Source: Ligula intestinalis (lineage: Eukaryota; Platyhelminthes; Cestoda; Diphyllobothriidea; Diphyllobothriidae). Taken from it: a stretch of 64,000 bases of DNA. The translations under genes were made by a program, and so were the position numbers. The notes under the pieces were generated by a model, which was not told the DNA's origin, ran no database searches, and worked only from the letters and a program-made list of their open reading frames with translations. Of the stretch, positions 57,421 to 64,000 are shown piece after piece. The stretch's first letter is position 1, and the number at the start of each line of letters is the position of its first letter. The stretch covers positions 35,404,971-35,468,970 of the forward strand of contig JAYGXS010000003.1 of NCBI GenBank assembly GCA_036362985.1, read 5' to 3'.

Positions 57421-58390
57421 CTATATAAGTGTGCCAATCGAGGACCATCTTTCCAACATCAATCTGGCCATCTTGTCATTGGCTGGGCCTACTATCCTTA
57501 CTTTCTCAAAGGCGAAAATGTGATAGTTCTGTTGTACGTGGTCAGAGAACATACACAGATTATCCTTGCGGTTCATTGCCTTTTGATGATCATGCAATCT
57601 TGTGCTAAGGCGTCTGCCCATTTCACCAATGTACCTCGCATTGCAGTATTGGCGCGGTATGCTGTAGACAACAGATGATTGTTCTGTTAACGGTAGCGGG
57701 TTTTTCGGCCTCATGATCTGTTGTCTGATGGTTGGCTCCATCCTATGAGCCACACCGATCCCGAATAGTTTCAGGATTCTTGAAGCCGCCTCTGATACAT
57801 TCTTCACATAAGGGATTATGAACCAGAACCTAGGGTCCTCTGCTTTCAACCGCTGAAGGTGGGGCTGCTTAAGGCACTTACGTACAAAGGACTTTCTATA
57901 ACCGTTGGGCGAGCCAATTAAAAGATTGCCAGATTGCTACTAGAAAGTTGGTCCTCGCTTGGCACACTTAACAGAGCCATAGACATTTATCCCACTTACC
58001 AAACGCTCCGCGCAAGGCTAACATCTGCTCATAACAGAGCTATAGGTCGGGCGAAGGAAGAAGCACAGGAAGAAGCGCAGAGTCAAAAGCCGCCAACTCT
58101 GAGCGAAAAAGGTGGAAACGCTCAGAACGATGAGACGAATCGCACGGAGGCGCCCGCGAGGGCGAAAACAATTCAAGCAGTCACCAACAATCGATCGATA
58201 CAATCGATTGACGTGCGAGCATCAGGCACAGTTATAACACGCGTCTAACGGTCAGGCACACTCACTTGACGCCAACAGAAGAACAGACACTACGCTCTGA
58301 TGATAAAAACTAGAATGTTTTCGTAACGTAAACTTAAATACAACTTAGTCTCAGAAATTGCCCCTTCTTCTTCGTCCTCTTCCGGGAATG
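57421..58390 (+). mobile_element. PLE 3' end with inverted 5' segment
   Basis: The minus frame 57915-57421 encodes the linker and most of the GIY-YIG domain (NGYRKSFVRKCLKQP, IIPYVKNVSEAASRILKLFG, RYIGEMGRRLSTRLHDHQ) to ARLMLERWSSIGTL. The plus frame 57925-58248 starts at the equivalent ARLLLESWSSLGTL and continues NRAIDIYPTYQTLRARLTSA to the stop, then the UTR, hammerhead-like motif and CTTCTTCTTC tail. The two parts form one element whose 5' segment is inverted, overlapping by about 14 codons. Confidence 0.7.
58291..58335 (+). ncRNA. Hammerhead-like motif, GTAAC variant
   Basis: Perfect CTGATGA (58297-58303), stem II AAAAC / GTTTT with a TAGAAT loop, then GTAAC and GTA. The GTAAC form departs from the invariant GAAAC but is shared with 34876. 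Stem I is weak. Confidence 0.4.
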
Positions 58391-59109
58391 ATGAAAGGAA
58401 TATTATACCTGCGTCTCGAATACTTGGGCATATAGGAAAATATCGATAATTTACATTAAAGTGCACACAACGTAAGTAGTAATCTTATCGAATGATGTTT
58501 TCAGGGGAACACAAAGAAGTTCAGTCGGAAGCCGGAATCTTGCTGTGTCCGAAATATTTTTGGAGTAAACCCGTTGAATAAAAAACTCTGACAATTTCAC
58601 TCAAGTAGCCATTCCTAATCAAAAACGTCTTACTAGCTTTGTTAGCTTTGTATGAGATCGGTGGCTGACCGTAAATATTATGCAGTAAATGTAAGTTATG
58701 TTACTTGACGAAGTTTTCAAAGTAAGGACAAAATGTGCGGTGCCAAGTAAAATTGCCTTATGATCACTCTTTCGTTGGAGCTCACTTTATAGAAGCGCGT
58801 TTACGAAACCAGTAGGCAGAGCTGTGCGCATTACAACTTCCATCCTAAAAAAGTAGTGACTTAAATTTGGCGCATTTGCATCAAATAAATGTCATTCGTC
58901 ATACTTTACCTAATAAACGGGTCCATAACGGAAGGTGCAAAGTAAAAAATAGTCAGACGTCTCAGTTCTAAGACCGATGGCTGACAGTGACTAGATGACA
59001 TAAAGCCTTACGAGCTTTTCTTATCTTCCTTATAAATGTGCTTACTCTTTAATCCTTTGCTTTTTATAAAGCGGATATACATATCACATCACAAATCTAG
59101 TAGACTTAC

Positions 59110-59460
59110 AGAGAAAGCGTGCTTCAGGTCGTGTACGGAATCTAACTGTTTGAATGGCTGCTTGCCGTCCGTTTCGGTCGATTCCTGCGTAGGCAGATAG
59201 CTTTCATTCGTATTGCCAGAAGTTCCATATGACTTTGATGCCACTGTTGTCGAAGAGGAATCAAGCTCGGAGCGGAAGGCCTCAGTGGAATCGATACATG
59301 AGCTGGCGGTCATTCGGCTGTCTCCAGCAATCACTGCCTGGTCTGCTTGGCTGGTGCTGACCTTGTTTGTTTGTGAAGAGGGATATCGGTCGCCATTGGT
59401 GGTTTCCAGCATTCGGTTTCCGATAGTTGAACTTGATAACTGTCTACCCTGGAGGCCGGA
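59110..59460 (-). CDS. Large gene, exon 1 of the visible chain
   Basis: The acceptor AAAGATTATCAG precedes a phase-0 exon of 117 codons: SGLQGRQLSSSTIGNRMLET, TNGDRYPSSQTNKVSTSQAD, a Ser/Thr-rich middle and QPFKQLDSVHDLKHAFS. The donor GTAAGT is strong. Because it opens with an acceptor, the gene's true start is further right or outside the window. The composition fits the chain (Ser/Thr/Gln-rich, disordered). Confidence 0.65.
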
Positions 59461-62278
59461 CTGATAATCTTTGTCAGAAAAGGAAGCGATTCAACTGAAA
59501 TTAGTTTTAGCGGATATCAGTCAAAGTTTCTAAGCCGATCATGCGAAACGTAGCATCTGTGGCAGGCTTACGGAGGAATTCGGACATTTCAGTTCGAAAT
59601 AACTGGCTTTAATTATCAACATTGGTTTTAATGGTGAGGCAAGTCACCCAGTTCAGATAGAATGCTGTGCTATCGTATGAATTTACGGTGCAAAGGGGGG
59701 TTTGAAGTGGTCGATGTGATGTCGACGGGTAGCTCTTTCGTAAATTAGCTTCAGGCACACAATCATCTTATCTTAATAGTAGTGAAAATGCAAATACTAG
59801 GTAGTAAGTCAGAAGAAGGAATACCATTCGCCGGCGGGGTTTATTGTGTGTCTGAAGTTGCGGATAGTTTTTTTGTCTACGCACCTTCAGACACTGAACA
59901 TTCCACTTTAGTGATCTCGTTATATGGTACTGTTTTTTCGGGTGTGTTGGTATTGGCAGACTACACAAAATAAAAAAACAGCAGCCTATAACTAGAGCTA
60001 TTAACTAAATTTTAAGTCTTTGAAGATGGGTAGACGAAACAACTAAACAAAACTCAGACCCACAATAAACATTTCCCGGTGAACGCTATTCCTTCTTCTG
60101 GATCATTTTATAATTCAACTAAATGTTCGATTCAACAGAAGTCTAATATGGATTCTGCGTTTGATCAATTTTCGTAGCATGGCCTACACACTCTAAAAGT
60201 AGCTAAAATCAGAGCGGGGGAAATGGGGTTGGTAGTACAACGGGACCAAAAATGAAAAAGTGTCAGGAACCGAATTTTTCATAAGTCTTTGAAAGGAAAA
60301 CTAATTTCTTTTAAATGATGCATAAAAAACTCATAATTATACACATAGTTTTCGACAATCATGAGTGGTATTTATACAAAGATGCGTGCCAGCCTCCAAG
60401 CTTAAAGGGCACCTATTCGAACAGGCGTGAAAATAAATGAAAAATAATGTTTGCAATACAAGCGCTTTTAAGGCTTTGCCTTTGATTTTTCTAAAGTGCT
60501 TTGCCCTTTTCCAAATCTTAATTTATCTGCCAATTTTAGGTGCTGAAAAGTCAAAAGTGACGTTCACTTTTCAAGCCCGCATTGCGCATTTTGGCTTTCT
60601 GGCTGATAAAATTGCAATAAATAAGCCCTGGCAAATTGACCTAGGATCCAGCTGTGTCGAATAGGATTTTTGTGCATATCACACAAAGATCTCATGATTA
60701 GTTTGCCCGTGAACTTGTGAGAGTATGTGTGTAATTAGTTGATCAAGTGCAATTGACGCAAATACCTGAAGGTGCATATCTAACTTTTCTTTCCCTTTCG
60801 TCAATTCGCCTCCATCTTACAGATATCTACTTCATTTTTGTGGAGATGAAGCTAAATGGGTGCAGGCGAACCACACCACACCAATTCCGATCACGCGAGT
60901 CTAAGCAAAATACCTTGGGACTGTCTCGTTGCCCTAGGCGCTGCAAGGAAATCTAATTATGAAAAATGACAATTCCTCGACCACGGGGAAAAATGGCCAC
61001 CCGAAATAGGACTTTCTCATGCTTATCCTGTTTGCGCATAATTCTGCCCACCAGCACTTTGCCGCCTTCTTTTCTGGTTGTAGGAGCAGGAGTGGCAGTT
61101 ACATTGGAATTGCTAGCCTACTGAGCCACCAATTACGAGGGCTGTTTAGGGATCAGGTCAAGGTCAAATTTTTACCCGTAAGTGACTACACTAAAGGAAT
61201 CTCTGTATAGAGTACGGCAACAGTAGCTTATGTAGCCCCACTCATTAATCCCTACAACCTGCATGTTTTCGTACGAAAACGGTGGTTATCGGGATTTATG
61301 AGCGGGAAATTAGGACACGCAGTTGATTATACTTTAATAAATGCTGAATGCATTTTCATTTTACTGTATTTAGAAGTGTTGTTGATTTATATCTGCAGAT
61401 TTTCCTAATCTGTAGTATCATGTAACTTATTGCGGAAAAACCGGATTGTCAAATTTCAGGTTTCTTGAATTTCCGGAAAAAAATTGAAATGGTAGGTAGG
61501 TCGTCTACTTCAACTTACCTGTGGTCCAACTAACCGTCCTGGAGTTAGATTAGTATAGTCCGCGGCACGAAGCGCCGCCCACACCTTCAATCTACATGGA
61601 GAAAAACCTGCTCCAAGCGGCCGCGGGAAGCAACTTCGACTACATTTTTTCACGTTACAGTTACTTCTAAAAATTTGCTTCTCTGCCTATCTTATTTCCC
61701 CACTCCAAAAAAACTCTATAACCACCGTTTTTGCAGCACGAAATGCCGGGACTAGGGGTAAATGAGTGGGGCTACATAAGCTAATTTGCCTAGAGTACTT
61801 AATAAGTTACTCAAAAACCTTATTTCGGCACTGGAATAAAAGTCTTAAAACAAATTTGAATCACAGTGTAAAAACTTATCGTAGTAACTAAGACTACGTT
61901 GGGGACGAAGCGCACTGCCGAAACTAAAAACTCTTTCCAGTAAGAGATACATAAAGGCAGCGCCCTACTGTGCCCTACTCAATTATCAATAAAGTTGTTT
62001 TTCACGGATAAAAAGGAGAATCACTGTTTCAGGCAGGACACAGCGATAATTTGTGCGTGAATTTGCTTGGAACCAAAAAATTGCACAGAATCTACCCCAG
62101 TCCGCCCATTCAGAATTTTCCATTTTTAACGGCAAGACAAAGGAAGGATAACTTATTACTAGTCTGGATCCAGTAACTGAGACAAATGCCGATGCATACT
62201 TCAAACAAATCTGGAACTCAAAGAAGAATTAAGGATCAAGCATGGCTGCCCCTAGCCCGCTGTATGTGAATGGCATAC
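59461..62278. other. Upstream intron or flank; no exon recognised
   Basis: AT-rich; frames at 60437-60664 and 60747-61210 show no domain. Nothing named. Confidence 0.3.
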
Positions 62279-63066
62279 TGTTACTTCCAGCTGAACAGGT
62301 TCGAAATTCTCCACGGCCTTTCTCCAGCAAAATTCCTGTTCGATCTACATATGACTGCGTCGCTCTTACGAAAGCTTTTCCCCCTTTCTCTGAACCACGT
62401 GCCCGTGTCACCCTCCCTGTTCACCTTTTGTTTCCAATCGAGTGCACACTGGTGTCAAAACCAGCCCCTCTCCAAGCAGTACTTGAAGGCTGTCCCCATT
62501 TGGCTTCCTTGCTTTCGAAGCACTTCTTCCCACAGTGTTTTCGGTCCCCGCTGCCTCAAGATACAACTGTTTCTAATAGCAAAGATGAAGACCCGTGAAG
62601 TGACCTCGTGGCGGAGAGGCAGCTATCCACTCCCTGCCCTTCTTGACCACGTAAGCCACGGCTGTTCCGAGAGCCACTAAAACCGCCAACCCCTTGCCGG
62701 CGCAGTATTGCCTCTGTACACGGAACACCCCCCTCGCGCTGGCATTTCAGACCAATCCTGATGTCACATGAATTGCCTTCTGAAATCATATAAAAGCAGA
62801 TCCACGTCACTTCTCCCACTGGCTTACACACGTTCTCGCAAGATAGGTTTCGCACTGTGTGACGGTAGGACTTATGTTGCTCCCTTTTATAGAGTCAGGC
62901 AATTCGGCCGACTCCGGCGGTTCTTGACTGTATGTATCCATTGTTGAGGTTCATACTTTGTCTATCATTCACTATTTTGCTGAATAGTACCGTACTACCT
63001 TGATAATTGTTATCATTGTGCTTGACTGCTGGATACAGCATCAGAGAAGCCAAGAAAGGCGAAACA
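62279..63066 (+). mobile_element. Solo LTR 2 with perfect 5-bp duplication
   Basis: The block starts TGTTACTTCC and ends GGCGAAACA, and CATAC flanks it on both sides (62274-62278 and 63067-63071). It is homologous to solo LTR 1 (8821-9510), sharing for example CAGACCAATCCTGA, TTTTATAGAGTCAGGC and TAGTACCGTACTAC. CATATAAAAGCAG near 62787 is a candidate TATA box for plus-strand transcription. No internal coding region adjoins it, so it is the product of LTR recombination. Confidence 0.8.
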
Positions 63067-63071
63067 CATAC

Positions 63072-63799
63072 ATTTCAAAAAGAAATTCAGTATATCATTT
63101 CAATCGTGTGTGCTTTCAGTGATTCAGGCTGAGGACTTGTCGAAATTGAGTAAAATGACACTAATATGACATTAAAAGTATGAGGACAAGCAAAATCAAA
63201 AGCAGACTAGTTTTTGTTGTTTAACTTACAGTGCGGATTTTCAGCAAGTGATGCTTGTCTTTTCAGCAAACTTCCCTGAAACAGATGTAGAAATTGAACA
63301 ATTATTTTTGTTATGTATGCTAACACAGTAACATTTTCAAAGGCCAGACATTTCATTGGTGACCGAAGCCAAAAAAAAACAAATGAAAAACAAGCACTCA
63401 ATCCGTCAAACAATAAGTACTTTAAGTACACAAATATGGTGCGTTAAAGGTCTCAGAAGATTCCTTAGCTACCCGTCCAAGTAAGTCTTTTTGGAATTTT
63501 CATTTTAGTGCGGCGAGTCCACATCTGCTGCCTACAGTTCGTTCGATGAGCAATTGTTGCCAGCTGGAAAAATAACGAGCGCACCATTTCGTTTTCTTCG
63601 AATTCATGAACACTGACTTCTGGCAAGCAGGTAAATTTGCATCTTGGAGAAAGCACAGCGGGAATGGTCGGCGGCTGTCTGTTAGGACCACCATCAGTGC
63701 GCACTTTCTAGAGAGCAACTTTTACTTACCGTCTTTGGCACACCAGTTCAGTTCGCATAAATGGCACCAAGTCTATTGGTGTAATAGGCAGATAATATT
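63072..63799 (-). other. Unassigned; possible exon at 63465-63704
   Basis: The minus frame after TTGCTCTCTAG reads KVRTDGGPNRQPPTIPAVLS and then EVSVHEFEENEMVRSLFFQL before a stop at 63465. A GTAAGT donor lies only about 22 bases upstream, too close for a normal intron. No family recognised; exon status is doubtful and it does not fit the chain phase. Confidence 0.2.
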
Positions 63800-63965
63800 G
63801 CCAGAAAGGACAAGGGAAACTGGGATGGCCATTTCTGGCTTATTAGCCGTCGTCAGCCAGTCACAACCAGGCCCAAGTGGCGTCCTACCCGAGCGTCAAA
63901 CAGAGCGGCACAGACGATATCTGTTAACGGTTAGGTCAACGTTCATTAACAAGTGTCTGTTGGTG
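63800..63965 (-). repeat. tRNA-related SINE copy
   Basis: On the minus strand: a decayed head, then GCTGACGACGGCTAATAAGC, CAGAAATGGCCATCCCAGTT and TCCCTTGTCCTTTCTGGCAA, the same body and 3' end as the copy at 54425-54600. Confidence 0.5.
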
Positions 63966-64000
63966 CAAATCCATAGGCATTGCCTTCCACGGGCGCCCTT

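Larger units (their letters stand above)
57202..59109. other. Intron between exons 1 and 2
   Basis: 1.9 kb containing the PLE with inverted structure (57421-58390). The rest is AT-rich and unassigned. Confidence 0.4.

Noticed and set aside
62242..62680. Plus-strand frames of 118 and 136 codons
   Set aside because: They lie mostly within the solo LTR and are not conserved in the sister LTR at 8821-9510.
1..64000. CRISPR array, bacterial defence system or phage
   Set aside because: No regularly spaced repeats, no operons and no prokaryotic genes; introns and eukaryotic transposons dominate.

Overview
This is a eukaryotic, intron-rich, repeat-rich window, most likely from a parasitic flatworm. 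It carries Penelope-like elements (PLEs) with GIY-YIG domains, a Ty3/gypsy element resembling the CsRn1 type known from flukes, a Tc1/mariner copy, degenerate TTAGGG arrays, and tens-of-kilobase introns separating small exons. A tapeworm of the Diphyllobothriidea type would fit, but that placement is inference. There are no operons, ribosome-binding sites, CRISPR arrays or tRNA genes.

Host genes: a small four-helix membrane protein gene lies at the left edge (30-425, minus). The main host locus is a very large minus-strand gene. Thirteen candidate exons, read from 59460 down to a TAA stop at 14023, each have a splice acceptor and donor. Every exon-exon phase agrees, and the joined length is 6588 nt (2195 codons plus stop). 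The product is unrecognised: long disordered Ser/Pro/His-rich stretches, one coiled-coil block, and a basic RS/RK-rich C-terminus. The first exon seen opens with an acceptor, so the 5' end lies further right, possibly outside the window.

Layout: 0-6.7 kb holds a foldback element, a copy of a dispersed repeat, and two tandem PLE 3' ends with hammerhead-like motifs. 7.0-10.4 kb is a dead Ty3/gypsy element split by a solo LTR; a sister solo LTR with a perfect 5-bp duplication is at 62.3-63.1 kb. 14.0-59.5 kb is the large gene, whose introns hold a telomere-like array (17 kb), a Tc1/mariner copy (24.6 kb), a PLE tail with a GAA tract (34.8 kb), SINE copies, a nested PLE cluster (49-54.4 kb) and a PLE with inverted-5' structure (57.4-58.4 kb).

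Most notable are the multi-exon gene, the series of minimal hammerhead-ribozyme-like motifs at PLE ends (with a compensatory stem III change between families), a repeat whose central segment is flipped relative to its flanks, and a dispersed repeat with a conserved RQAN-type peptide. Much of the remaining intron and intergenic DNA shows nothing I can name. Exon edges were read by eye and could be off by a base or two.
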